A stretch of DNA of 64,000 nucleotides from Limnomonas spitsbergensis (taxonomy: Eukaryota > Chlorophyta > Chlorophyceae > Chlamydomonadales), in NCBI GenBank assembly GCA_037349105.1, contig JAYJMM010000117.1, positions 2,108,001 to 2,172,000 of the forward strand. The letters run 5' to 3'. Under the pieces are notes generated by a model. That model saw only the letters and a program-made list of their open reading frames with translations. It had not been told where the DNA came from and searched no databases. This document shows positions 1 through 12,123 of the stretch, one piece after another; positions within the stretch are counted from its first letter, which is position 1; each line of letters opens with the position of its first letter. Made by a program: the position numbers and the translations under genes.

Positions 1-2537
1 ATTCTGCAGGAAGTGCATTAGGGTGGGAGGGGGGCGGTGATGTATTCTGCAGGCAGTGCATTAGGGTGGGAGGGGGGCAATGATGTTTTCTGCATGCAGT
101 GCATTAGGGTGGGAGGGAGGCGGTGATGCATTATGCATGCAGTGCATTAGGGTGGGAGGGGGCGGTGATGCATTCTGCAGGCAGTGCATTAGGGTGGGAA
201 AGAGGCCGTGATCATTCTGCAGGTAGTGCATAAGGGTCAGGGGGGCGGTAATACATTATGCATGCAGTGCATTACGGTGGGAGGGGACGGTGATGCATTC
301 TGCAAGTAGTGCGTTAGGGTGGAAAAGAGGCGGTGATGCATTATGCATGCAGTGCAGTAGGGTGGGAGGGGGGCGGTGATGCATTATGCATGCAATGCAT
401 TAGGGTGGGAGGGGGGCGGTGATGCATTCTGCAAGCAGTGCATTAGAGTGGGAAAGAGGCGGTGATACATTCTGCAGGCAGTGCATTAGGGTGGGAGGGG
501 GGCGGTGCTGTATTATGCAGGCAGTGCATTAGTGTGGGAGGGGGGCGGTGATGTATTCTGCAAGCAGTGCATTAGGGTGGGAGGGGGGCGGTGATTCATT
601 ATGCATGCCGTGCATTAGGGTGGGAGGGGGGCGGTGATGCATTCTGCAAGCAGTGCATTAGGGTGGGAAAGAGGCGGTGATACATTCTGCAGGAAGTGCA
701 TTAGTGTGGGAGGGGGGCGGTGATGCATTCTGCATGCAGTGCATTAGGGAAGGAGGGGGGCGGTGATCATTCTGCAGGCAGTGCATTAGGGTGGGAGGGG
801 GGCGGTGATGTATTCTGCAGACAGTGCATTTGTGTGAGAGGGGGGCGGTGATGCATTATGCATGCAGTGCATTAGGGTGGGAGGGGGGCGGTGATGCATT
901 CTGCATGCAGTGCATTAGGGTGGAAAAGAGGCGGTGATACATTCTGCAGGCAGTGCATTAGGGTGGGAGGGGGGCGGTGATGTATTCTGCAAGCAGTGCA
1001 TTAGGGTGGGAGGGGGGCGGTGATGTATTCTGCAAGCAGTGCATAAGGGTGGGAGGGGGGCGGTGATGTATTCTGCAAGCAGTGCATTAGGGTGGGAGGG
1101 GGGCGGTGATGCATTATGCATGCAGTGCATTAGGGTGGGAAAGAGGCGGTGATGCATTCTGCAAGTAGTGCGTTAAGGTGGGAAAGAGGCGGTGATACAT
1201 TATGCAGGCAGTGCATTAGGGTGGGAGGGGGGCGGTGATGTATTCTGCAGGCATTGCATTACGGTGGGAGGGGGGCGGTGATGCATTCTGCAAGCAGTGC
1301 ATTAGGGTGGGAAAGAGGCGGTGATACATTCTGCATGTAGTGCATTAGGGTGGGAGGGGGGCGGTGATTATCATGCAGGCAGTGCATTAGGGTGGGAGGG
1401 GGGCGGTGATGTATTATGCAGGAAGTGCATTAGGGTGGGAGGGGGGCGGGATGTATTCTGCAGGCAGTGCATTAGGGTGGGAGGGGGGCGGTGATACATT
1501 CTGCAGGAAGTGCATTAGGGTGGGAGGGGGGCGATGATGTATTCTGCAGGAAGTGCATTAGGGTGGGAGGGGGGCGGTGATGTATTCTGCAAGCAGTGCA
1601 TTAGGGTGGGAGGGGGGCGGTGATGTATTCTGCAGGCAGTGCATTAGGGTGGGAGGGGGGTGGTGATGTATTCTGCAGGCAGTGCATTAGGGTGGGAGGG
1701 GGGCGGTGATATATTCTGCAGGCAGTGCATTAGGGTGGGAGGGGGGCGGTGATGCATTCTGCAGGCAGTGCATTAGGGTGGGAGGGGGGCGGTGATGTAT
1801 TCTGCAGGAAGTGCATTAGGGTGGGAGGGGGGCGGTGATGTATTCTGCAGGCAGTGCATTAGGGTGGGAGGGGGGCGGTGATACATTCTGCAGGCAGTGC
1901 ATTAGGGTGGGAGGGGGGCGATGATGTATTCTGCAGGAAGTGCATTAGGGTGGGAGGGGGGCGGTGATGTATTCTGCAAGCAGTGCATTAGGGTGGGAGG
2001 GGGGCGGTGATACATTCTGCAGGCAGTGCATTAGGGTGGGAGGGGGGTGGTGATGTATTCTGCAAGCAGTGCATTAGGGTGGGAAAGAGGCAGTGATACA
2101 TTCAGCAGGCAGTGCATAAGGGTGGGAGGGGGGCGGTGATGTATTCTGCAGGAAGTGCTTTAGGGTGGGAGGGGGGCGGTGATGTATTCTGCAGGCAGTG
2201 CATTAGGGTGGGAGGGGGGCGGTGATACATTCTGCAGGCAGTGCATTAGGGTGGGAGGGGGGCGATGATGTATTCTGCAGGAAGTGCATTAGGGTGGGAG
2301 GGGGGCGGTGATGTATTCTGCAAGCAGTGCATTATGGTGGGAGGGGGGCGGTGATACATTCTGCAGGCAGTGCATTAGGGTGGGAGGGGGGTGGTGATGT
2401 ATTCTGCAAGCAGTGCAGTAGGGTGGGAGGGGGGCGGTGATATATTCTGCAGGCAGTGCATAAGGGTGGGAGGGGGGCGGTGATACATTCTGCAAGCAGT
2501 GCATTAGGGTGGGAAAGAGGCGGTGATACATTCAACA
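1..2537. repeat. 43-bp minisatellite array, about 59 units
   Basis: Tandem units of about 43 bp, each with a core reading attctgcaggcagtgcatta followed by gggtgggaggggggcggtgat. Units differ mainly in a few interchangeable positions (gcaggcag/gcaagcag/gcatgcag; gatgta/gatgca/gataca) and in an aaagagg variant of the G-run. The array runs off the left edge. Open frames on the minus strand here (repeated LPAEYITAPLPP-like peptides) come from the repeat and are not genes. Confidence 0.97.
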
Positions 2538-3299
2538 GGGGAGGGCAAGGAGACAACCACCACATTGAAATGAGCGGCATGCGAGTGTGTGAGTACTAAA
2601 CATATGAGATATGTGCCATGTGGTCTGCCACAATAAGGTGAAAGCTGCATCCTCAGGCATGCTCTTGCCCATAGCAAATGTGGCAAAAACATTACACTCA
2701 CAGCCGGCAACCCTTCAAATGCCATTTCATGAAGCCTCACTTTGGGCCGGTCAAGATTGGACCTTCAGCACACCAGTCTTCATTTTAAGTATTTAGACAA
2801 ACTCTCTTCTGATCACACCTCAATTTACATGCTATCCAAAAGTCCCATTTCATCACAGTCAGCACACAAATCAGGGAGGGAACACAGCGTCTCCAGCTGT
2901 TGGAGGGCAGCATCTGTTCGTACCTGCACGTTCCTCCTTCCTTGGCGCCACCGCCTGAGGCTGCACCGCCGCTGCGGTCACAGCAAAGCAACACATGAGG
3001 GCTGGGCGAGGGCATCGCATGGTGCTGCGACCCCAGTGAGGCCTTATCAGGAGGGCCGTATACAGAAGGAAGGTGGCGGCAATGGACAGCATGGCAGGTG
3101 GGGGTACATATAGAGTTGCCCAGGACTGGGGGAGCAGCATGACAAGGAGGCAACAACAAGGGAGACACTGCGAGACCACGAGAGGGGCAGCAAGGCACAT
3201 CAAGGCAGATAAAGGCGTGTGCCGTGTGGGCGCCGGCTTTTCAGTGTGCCCTTTCAGCTGGGGCAGACCCGGTCAGGTCCATGATCTTGTTAATGACAG
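2538..3299. repeat. Segmental duplication, copy 1 (single-copy part)
   Basis: This block is nearly identical to 14826-15587 at a constant offset of 12,288 bp, with only scattered substitutions. It holds no convincing gene. Overlapping open frames occur on both strands in both copies, but they have no splice structure or recognisable motif. It joins the 43-bp array on its left and the 41-bp array on its right. Confidence 0.93.
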
Positions 3300-3665
3300 G
3301 CAGATTCCTGTCAGGTCCCTCACCAGGTTCCTGCTGCCAGACAGCTTCGTGTCAGCTCCCTGACCAGGTTCATGCTGCCAGACAGCTTCATGTCAGGTCC
3401 CTGACCAGGTCCCAACTGCTAGACAGCTTCTTGTTAGGTCCCTGACCAGGTCCCTACTGCCAGACAGCTTCCTATCAGGTCCCTGACCAGGTCCCTGCTG
3501 CCAGACAGCTTCCTGTCAGGTCCCTGACCAGGTTCCGGCTGCTTGGCAGCTTCCTGTCAGGTCCCTGACCAGGTTCCTGCTGCCAGACAGCTTCCTGTCA
3601 GGTCCCTGACCAGGGTCCTGCTGCCAGACAGCTTCCTGTCACGTCCCTGACTAGGTCCCTACTGC
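3300..3665. repeat. 41-bp minisatellite, about 9 units
   Basis: Tandem units of tcaggtccctgaccaggtcc plus ctgctgccagacagcttcctg. The same array in the second copy of the duplication (15588-16318) has about twice as many units, so the array has changed length since duplication. Confidence 0.95.
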
Positions 3666-5008
3666 CAGGAGGGGAACGGCCTCCGGCAGTAAAAAGCCCA
3701 TGCATCTCGGGGCATGGTGCACGCACACAATGCACACATGGCTGGGCGGGACGGGGGGCCACAAGGGCGTTACAAACCACCAGGCAGGTAGACTTCAAAC
3801 TGGAGACACCCTCCTTCCCTGACCGCTGGGCGCTGAACGGCAATGAAGGGTTCACCCCCCTGTGTGCTTGGTACAACCTAGGGGCCGTACAATTCTAGGG
3901 GCGGGATAACTTGGGGGCAGTACAAACCCAGACGACATGTATATAGAAAGTAAGTCCGGCATACCAATTTACTGATTTGAGGGGGGGGGTGATGCAGCAT
4001 GCAGGCAGTGCATAAGGGAGAAACAGGGCGTCACATGGAGCAACGGGCGTCAACAAGGCGTCAACAAGGGGCAACATGGAGCATGCTCGCACGGCCATAC
4101 AGGGCCAGTGGCCTACAAGAAAAAAGTGTTTTAGGGCTATAATTGAGTCATGGGGGGGAGCAATCTGTGCAGCGTGGGATCTGGAAGGAAGCTAGCAGGG
4201 CCTGTTGTTCTGCCGAAGCAAGTGCTGCACTGGGGCCAGCATGAGTCATTTTGAAGAAGACAAAATGGAAATTATACACTATGGGCAGCAAGCACTGTGC
4301 TTCATAGGCATTGGAGGCTTTTTATAAGATCTACCTCTACACACAGCCCCGGAAGGTGGGGGGTCACAGCCAGAGGCCAGAGTGGTAGCTGAATTCTGTG
4401 TGCCCAAATGACCTTAGGGCCCACCCCCCAGTGCAGCTACAGGGCAGCTACCTTCCGGCTTCCGGACTAAGGCCTATGCACTGCCAGCCATCATGTGCCC
4501 GCAAGCTGGGAGCAGGACACGAGGCGCAGCTCTGTACGCATGCATAAGGCTTGTTGGATGCACAATGCGTGGCATTGCGTGCCAGAAAGGCAGCATGCAG
4601 CGCGCAAGTTCACATGGGAGGGGCGGCCGTGCGGCGTGGCGCGGAAAGAGGGGCTGGCTGCTGCACGCAGTCGCGCACTCATCCGCAAGCTAAGGAAACC
4701 CCATGCAGCTGTGAGGGCAGTTGGTAGCTCTTTTTGTTACGCATTGGGACAGGGCTCGCAGGGCCTGCTGCCCTGCTGCCTGCGGGGACTATCCCGCCCA
4801 TGACGGCCCCATGCAGGACACAGGCAGGACTTTTGGAGGACCCATGCAGGACACAAAAGAGGGGGGAGGATAGCAAAATAAAGAACTTCACTACCCACTC
4901 CATTGCACATGCATGCCTCATGGCCACAAAATTGGGATAAGGAAGACATGAACCTTGCCCCATGCAGGACCTATTGGAAAGCATGCAGGACCCCATGTAG
5001 GACCCTAC
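3666..5008. other. Gene-poor stretch with repeat relics
   Basis: No gene recognised. 3988-4015 is a single relic of the 43-bp unit. 4430-4470 looks like an end of the dispersed cagctac-type element. 4545-4625 resembles 19665-19750 (shared cttgttggat, ggcattc, caagttcacatggga), a diverged dispersed repeat. 4799-5003 contains several direct copies of a catgcaggacc motif just downstream of the exon at 5009. Confidence 0.6.
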
Positions 5009-5256
5009 CTGAGGTGATCTGCACAAAGAACGGTGCCTCCTTCGAGCCGCGGTTGGGGGCGTACTCCGCAATGTCCTGAATGGTTGAGTTGAGTCCAAAT
5101 GAAGCGAAATCCTCACTAGCTGCAAATATCTTGACATCGATGGTGTCTAGGCTCATGTCATGGCCGAAACGCTTGGCCACTGACGACAGAGTGGGCGGGT
5201 TGAAGAAGCAGTGGCTTGTTCTCCCATCATCAGGAGAGAACCAAATCATTGCCATC
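5009..5256 (-). CDS. Internal exon of an unrecognised gene
   Basis: A 248-nt exon on the minus strand, bounded by a 3' splice site (ccgccatgcag before GATGGC) and a 5' splice site (CTCAG then gtaggg). The open phase begins MAMIWFSPDDGRTSHCFF and continues with FASFGLNSTIQDIAEYAPNR, then ends near FFVQITS. Composition is balanced, unlike the repeat-derived frames around it. No family recognised. It enters with 1 nt and leaves with 1 nt over a codon boundary, the same phases as the exon at 19844-20028, and both have a similar tract (gcctctccttgcaaggtctt) a few hundred bases upstream (5535-5555, 20310-20330). They may belong to related or the same gene. Flanking exons were not found. Confidence 0.5.
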
Positions 5257-6053
5257 CTGCATGGCGGCATGGGGTCAACGTCATCATGGCTCGAAAGAGC
5301 TTCACGCGGCCGCAATGCTAAAGATGAGTGACATTATTCCTGGTAGTATATCCCATGAAGAGCATCCAGGAAGAGACATCAGCAGGTAAACGTGACTCAT
5401 GCATCCTGGCTGGCTTCTTGCACCTCATTTCGAATATTCTCGAAGCCGTAGCGTCAGTCGTTCGTTCAGCCTAATGAATGAAAAAACACACGCAAGTCTT
5501 CTAATAACGTCGCCCAATTCGCATTTCCAAGGCCTCTCCTTGCAAGGTCTTGTCTCCAAAAAGCCATGAAGTCTCCTAATTCCCACAAGTGAGCGGGTCT
5601 AATTTTGTGGGAACCAAGAGGCCGCAGGGCTTGGAACTTCTGAGGACATGGCCAAAGAAAGGACCTTGGCCAGGCGCAAGTTAGTCGACGCTACGTGTTC
5701 GTCGAATTTAAGAAAGCACATACAGGGAATCAACAGCAGTCACCTGGTTGGGAGAAGCAAGCAAGCGAAAGCGCATGCAGAATTCAGCCAATCACTCAGA
5801 GTCCCCTTCACCTGCATGCTTCTTCTCAGCGTGATTCTTTATTGGGATTCTGGGATTCTTGTCTTGATGTGACGGTTTATTGGGACTCCTAGCCTTGAGG
5901 TTCGAAGCGAGGCAGTTTTGTTGTTGATCTATTTAGCAGAAAGCATAAAAGAATGAAAAGTGACTCTCGAAAGAAAGAATGAATACGCCTGAGCGTGGCT
6001 TGAGGAATACGGGATTTTAAATGCCGTACACCGGGAGACAAAAAACCTGGTGG
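5257..6053. other. No gene seen
   Basis: Unique-looking sequence without supportable exons. It contains the gcctctccttgcaaggtctt tract shared with 20310-20330. Confidence 0.5.
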
Positions 6054-6853
6054 TTAAGGAGGGTCGTCAAGGGGTACCGGACAATAATGGGCAGGGGAGT
6101 TTTCCAGATGGCGACGCTGACGAAGGATGTTTATATGGCAGCCTATGGTATGCTTCGTGAGACGGCTGAGGACGGAGGATATGTCGTGTTTGGAGACACC
6201 GAGCATGCTGAGGATTTTATCGGCAGGACGAAAGAGGAAGCTTGCGGTTCCCAGAAGGATGATATGTGTATGAAAAGAAGGCGGGGAAGGATGAGGGGGG
6301 GGGATGGGCACGGTCGGCGAAGGATCAGGGGAAGGGCAGGATGGAGAACGGGTGCCGATGAAACTGTCCAACCATTATGTTTGAGGAGAAGGATAAGTTG
6401 TAAATGTTGTTCTGATTTACGGGCATGGCATTGTTCGAAAGAAAATTCGGAGATGTAACCGACTTCAACTACGTGTACAGTGCAAGTCCTCTGGAGCCGA
6501 GACATAGTTTGTGAGCTAGAGAGTTGACCAGCGCGGTAACGACGAAGGAATTCGGAATGTGGGAGACCTTGGACAATAAGCAAATCCGGTCGCAGTTTGT
6601 CACAGTAATCAAAGGTGTCAGGGAAAGTGGGGGGTCGTCGGGGCACTAGCCAACGTGGAAGGCGGGTGTCTACTGTGAGACTGAAACCCCGACTGAAATG
6701 TTCCACACATGTGTGAAGGTCGGTAAATAAATCCACACGATGTATCCATATACTGATTAGCACGCTCTGGTTCCAGGGGCAGGTGGAGTGGCTGCAACGC
6801 CTAGCTGGAGGACGCATAGCTGTTATAGGGGCGCGAGGCCCTGGACTCAGCAA
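6054..6853 (-). pseudogene. Frameshifted C-terminal piece of a LINE-like retroelement (restriction-type endonuclease)
   Basis: The minus strand carries a frame from about 6853 containing DKLRPDLLIVQG and, about 35 residues later, TVHVVEVGYISEF followed by QHLQLILLLKHNGW. Coding similarity then moves to another frame near 6200 (FLFRPADKILSMLGVSKHD and then HTIGCHINILRQRRHLE). The PD...(E)V pattern followed by a helical tail resembles the PD-(D/E)XK-like endonuclease end of certain algal and other LINE-type elements. That assignment is from memory of the family pattern, not from a search. The frameshift, absence of an upstream reverse transcriptase and lack of a clean start mark it as a dead fragment. 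The plus-strand frame at 6021-6458 is taken as its antisense shadow. Confidence 0.5.
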
Positions 6854-9852
6854 GGATTGCTAGCAGCTCATTTATGAGGGAATCAATGAGTGAGAGTAAG
6901 CAGGAAGTTGTGTCATGCTGAGGCACACGAGGCTGCGCCGATGTTCAGGAGGTATATAAAGGGCGCATGGGACTGCTGGCGTGAGGGTGCATGGGGCTGA
7001 GATGAGGGCGTGCATGGCTCCTGGACTCGGCCACGATTGCTAGCAATGCCTGATGACCAGGCCACCCTTTGCATCACGTTCGTATCCTCTAATCTCTTTT
7101 ATCTCAAGAAGGGCACAACGGTTTCAGAGATGCTGTCTGGCGCAGCCCGAACCTGATCTTAATGCGTTCTCGTGACCTGAGCCCCTGTCTCTGCCATACA
7201 ATACAGGAAGTCTTGAAATGTGTCGAAATTGCTCTCTGGCGGCGCGCCCAAGGACCTGCCAGCAGATCTCCGACCTTCCGCCGCCATTCAAAACCACGGC
7301 GTCCATGGCTCAAGTGTTGGCTGGCGCGAGCGCATGAGGGAGGGCGCCGGCGCATGTGGCCGAAGTTGAAGCCAAGTCCGCGAGCTATGGCCCTAGCCTG
7401 GCTGACACAAGAGTTGGCGGTGGGTGAGTGTGTGCATCCCTCCTATGTAAATGACAGGGGGGTTGGCGAGTAAAAAAGGGGCAAAGAATTCTGTGCCAAG
7501 AAAGCATGCAGCATACTCTATGCCATGGCGTAAGTTTCAGCTTATGGCCTGAACATGTTTTCTGGAGCAGGAAAATATACGGCTGCCCTCATAGCCTATG
7601 TGGCTGTCCTGCACCGCACCGCATCAATATTATAGCAGAATCGGTTTAGGAATGTGAAGGAGCAGGAGGAGAGGGCATACGAGAATGTATCGCCATGCCT
7701 TGGAGGTAAAACAGGTCAGAGGGCACACAGGTCTGCGTTGAGACGCATGGGGCCTCCACCTCTGCGCAAGTGATGCCGTCGGCGCTGTTACCTGCTGCCT
7801 CGCGGCTGCGGTGACGGGCTCGGATACCAAGGTGGTTCTGCCCGACGCTGCCCTCTGACCTTGCAGCCGAGGTGCCATACTGGGCTATGGAGTCGTCTGC
7901 AAGCCTGCTAGCTAGCTGTCCGCCTGCATGGTCTGCCACTCTGGCATGGGGAGAGGTGCGGCACTCCTTAAAAAGCTCACTGGCGGCGTGTGCGAGTGCT
8001 TTCTTGCCAAGCTGATTTTGACCGTGCGGCGGCGGCGCTTCGATGTGTGCAGGGCACCCCGGCTTCCACCGCTGAAGTGGTGCTGCTGGCTGACGGGGGT
8101 GGCACATGAGGGATGGCGTCACAGGCGTAGGCAGCCGAAGAGGAGGCTACATCCGCGAGACGCGGCGCTGCCGTTGAGGCGCGGAAGACACAGGCCGGGC
8201 TGATGGTGAGTGTAGGCAGCACACCTGGTATGACATGTGTGGGGAGAAGCTGTGCGTCGTTTGATAAGGGGGTTTGGCAGGCTAGAAGGGGCAACGAGGC
8301 TTGTGCCGGAAAGGATAACATACTTAACTTTATGCCATGACAGCTTATGGCCTGGGAACAACTCAGCGGCTCATGCGGTGTGGTCGAAAGGCTCGGATCA
8401 CCTGTGGGTGACCAGAGCTCATGGCATAGATGTAGGAAGCCGGACAGCTCCTGTGCAATGAGAAAAGAGAGCTCTCAACCTCGTGCCCCGGCTCGAGGCT
8501 TTTTGTTTGGATTGTCCAATATTCCATAGTCTTATAATTTATTACATGGGGTCCCCCACCATCCTATCGAAAGGGGTGGGATGCCCACTTCAAGGAGGAG
8601 CAGACATAGACCGCTAACAGCGCGGAAGGGTGGAGACAGGGGGAATTGCCACAAGATTTGAGGGGATTCTGTTTGGGAGGAGAGGGGAGGGAGGGGGGCA
8701 GATCTGAGCTGCTCACTGGAGGAAGAGGGGAGCCTTGTACTATGGCGTACATGTGGACAGACATGTAGCATGGCGTGTATGCAGGCAGCCATGTAGCATA
8801 GCGTGTATGCAGGCAGCCATGTAGCATGGCGTGTATGTAGGCAGCCATGTAGCATGGCGTGCATGTATAGATATAGAGGCCGTATTAGACGCATGAATGA
8901 GGTGTGGACCACATGTTCATTGTTCCTGCCTACTGTGCTACTTTGCGCAGCGTCATCACAACTAAGGAGGGTTGCACGGAGGCATCTTGTGACATCAAAC
9001 GTGATTCCAGATGTGACCTCATTCAGAGGCCTTATGAGGGTGACCAAAGCCAACATTGCCGGTATTTCAAAGATGTTACAGGGCCTCTGGGCCGGCCCTG
9101 CTCAAGAAGGCTCGGCCGCGTGGGCGCCCAACTGTTCATTACTGGTATGTTGATAACGGTAGTAACGGTGCAAAACTGTTGGGCCCTGCTGAACGCTCAG
9201 TCGCGTGGGGTTGGTAGGGAATGACTACGCTCAATTCCAGCTACCAAGCATGGCTAGGATCATGGTGTAGGCATACCACTCTGTACTGTGAAGGGAGCAG
9301 GAACATGGAAACATGCGATCTAGACAGGGGGAGAGAGAAGATCGTGTGGCGGGTTCAATTCCTCAACCTTTGGGTATGGATGCTGGTTACCGGTATTTGT
9401 GGTTCTGCTTTCAAGCCTTGGCGGAAGATCAAGGTAACCAAATTAGAGACAAAATCACAAAACCGTACGAGGGATCTCTCTTCAGCCTCGTTTCTGTCTC
9501 TGCTGCTCCTCACTCCTCGTGCACTCCTCATCTTGTTGTTGCAGTCTATTCAGGAGGTCAAAGGTAAATTCTACCCAAGGGTGAATTCTGATTGCATCTG
9601 CCTCCTCAAGGCCGTCCCTGTAAGTTGGCTAAGAAAAAAGTGCAGGTTAGCGAGGAGGGAGCACACATAAAAGTCAGGGCCCCATCCCCTAAAATAAAAA
9701 CGGGCACCCAAGCCTACCACCCACCCACGCACCGCCTCCGTAACCCATTGAAATTCAAATATCTCAGTTAAATTCTAACTGACGGTATAGGGCATGCAAG
9801 TTTTTTTATCAGCTCTCCAAGGCGCTTCTACTGGTACATTGCAATTTGTTAG
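6854..9852. other. Gene-poor stretch with a diverged internal duplication
   Basis: No exon I can defend. 7310-7570 and 8075-8350 are diverged copies of each other: both carry a gagggag.ggcg block, a gtgagtgtg block, a ggggttggc.ag block and then tatgccatg plus cagcttatggcctg. 9340-9565 (+) has an open frame ending at a possible donor (aaag/gtaaat), but no second line of evidence supports it. Confidence 0.45.
8745..8872. repeat. 28-bp tandem repeat, about 4 units
   Basis: Direct repeats of catgtagcatggcgtgtatg plus caggcagc. Minus-strand frames here (repeated HAMLHGCLHTR) are repeat-derived. Confidence 0.85.
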
Positions 9853-10016
9853 GCGATCACAATTCACGCCAACAGTCAATTTGATTACTGGGCTCAGCCA
9901 GGCTATTGAGAACCGACTAATAATGCTCGCTAGCGATCACAATTCATGCCAACAGTCAATTTGGGTATTGAGCTCAGCCATGCTATTGAGAACCGACTAA
10001 TAATGCTCGCTAGCGA
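9853..10016. repeat. 80-bp tandem duplication
   Basis: Two adjacent copies, 9853-9932 and 9933-10016, each starting gcgatcacaattca and ending aataatgctcgcta, with a handful of substitutions. Confidence 0.9.
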
Positions 10017-12123
10017 TAACATGATTCCAGAAGGCAGATGGCCTGGATGGCGGTGGCAATGCGCTGGCATCAGCCTTCATCTTGGCCATGAGCTCCCTCA
10101 CTGCCTTCTTCCCCTCCCTCAGCGGGACCTCTTTGTCCACTACGGTACTCCCTATACTTCCTCCACCGTCACCGCGTGGCTTGCCACATCTGCCTCTGCC
10201 AGCTGCTGATCGGGATCGACTGTCAGCACGTTGCAGCCTCATTCTCAGCCGGAGAAGGAGATGGAGAGGCTGGCGGGCTCGCAAGTGTTGGCTCAGCTGG
10301 GGCAGCAGCAGGAAAAGGTAGGAGTGGAACGGGAGCAAACCGAGCGTTATCTGCGGAAGCTGCCATGCACTCCCTCCCATTCTGGTGGCGTCCGACGTTT
10401 ACAGGGGCAGCAACAGACTTACGGACCCTGCCACAACGACCAAAAGTGGTATGTTAATTCATGATCCACCAGACCAACAGTATCATGTGCTACGTGCAAT
10501 ACAGCTCTTTCTAAGGCTGGCTCAGCTGGTTGCGGGGTGTGCCCAATGGAGCCAAACCCTCCGTATAGGGGGGCAGGTGGGAATGTGGTAATTCAAACAA
10601 CATTTTAGGGTGTAAATGGACTCATGCTGGCATGAAGAACACAGAGGTGCCGCAGCCAGCCTCAACAGACCTCCATAAAAATGACGACGTTTTCCAACAT
10701 TGATTGTTTTTCGAGACCACCCACGCACCCCCCCCCAACTTTGCCCCCGTATATCACTCAGTATATCCCCCCTGGGCCATACAACATTTTAAGACCTGCT
10801 ATGGAAAGCGCTACTTTGGGGGATGGGGTCGATTTTGTTTGTTTTTTGGCCCCTACTCTCTGGCCTCAGCGGCTATCTCGTTTTCCTCGCAAGTGTGCAC
10901 ATCGATTATCAGCCCAGCTGTGTGTCAATGACGTTACACCTCTGGGCCCTGCTCAAGAAGGCTCCGTGTGTGTAAGCACTGCATCTTGCACAACAGCACG
11001 TCAACTATGCTCGAGTCAGCGGTTCGTCTGAAACCTGCTGCGCACCATGGCCAAGACGAAATAAAATGCACAGGCCATTCCGATACAACTCTGTGAGCCC
11101 TTAACTTCATTCTCCCTTTTCCAGACCAACTGCTAGGTATATTTATTTATTTTTATCTTTTCGTTGAGGGCTAAGATCTGGACACGCTGGGGACTCTTCA
11201 GACTTCCTTTACATCTCGGGTTGGTATTCTTCTTCTCCCTTTCAGTCTTTTCCTTTCCTTTCTCCTCGAGCCCGAAGTTTATTTTTAATACGACCCGACA
11301 GTCGGGCGCCAGCCGTTTCAGCATGGCCCAGAGGTGTTATGTCATTCACATGCAAGTCAGATCCAACACACATGAGACCTTCCACACGCTAACACAAAGA
11401 ACGCATACAACCAGAGATGTGAAACCAAATTGGGGAACTATGAAAGAGCAAGAAGTTAACATGTATTGTACAAGTTGTATACCGAATCCAATTGAAGATA
11501 TTGAACTAAAGTTATTCCCGAACATCGCAGCATGACCGTAGTTCTCGTTCAACATTCATCTACTGCGTCGTTTGGGGCATGCTGGGGGCAAGGACAGGAT
11601 TGTGACGTTATTGCAGTCCAGCAGAGTATCACATTCGATGAATGGGACTTGTGCCTGCAACCAGTTCAAGCACCAAGGTAAAAACTAGGAAAGCGAGCAA
11701 AAAACAGCGACCCCCATACGCAAGCAACCAACACACAACCACAGACTAGTGGCAAGGGAATAAGCCCTATAGTGTGGAAAGCAAGCCCTAGGAATGAGCA
11801 AAAACAAAAAGAGACATCACATATAAGTCCAACATAGGTCCCGCTGATGAGCTATATATTCCCCATAGCTGACCCCTGTCATCAAAAACATGTCAGTCTA
11901 CAGCCATACAAAAGCATATTTACCAGTTTTAACTTCAGCATGTCGCACCTGATTTCTGGTTGCTCAAAGGTGAGAACTGGCTCTGAGGACAGGCTCTGAG
12001 GAAGCCCAGGCTGAACATGCAGAACTTCAGCTTGTCTTCGGTATCCATCCATATCTTTATGGTATGCGTCATGATGTTGGCAATTTTCGTTTCCTGTTAT
12101 GACCTTGTTGGGTTAGGAGAGAA
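10017..12123. other. Mostly no gene; one weak coding candidate
   Basis: On the minus strand at about 10030-10165 a frame reads VVDKEVPLREGKKAVREL then MAKMKADASALPPP, with protein-like composition and a possible acceptor (gaagtatag). No convincing donor was found, so it is not called as an exon. The short phrase gggccctgctcaagaaggct occurs at about 9097 and 10944, which hints at a dispersed repeat. Nothing else is supportable. Confidence 0.35.

Noticed and set aside
1..2537. CRISPR array
   Set aside because: The units are contiguous minisatellite copies without unique spacers, and the genome is eukaryotic.
6021..6458. Plus-strand 145-codon frame
   Set aside because: Lies opposite the endonuclease-like remnant, which has recognisable motifs across two minus-strand frames.
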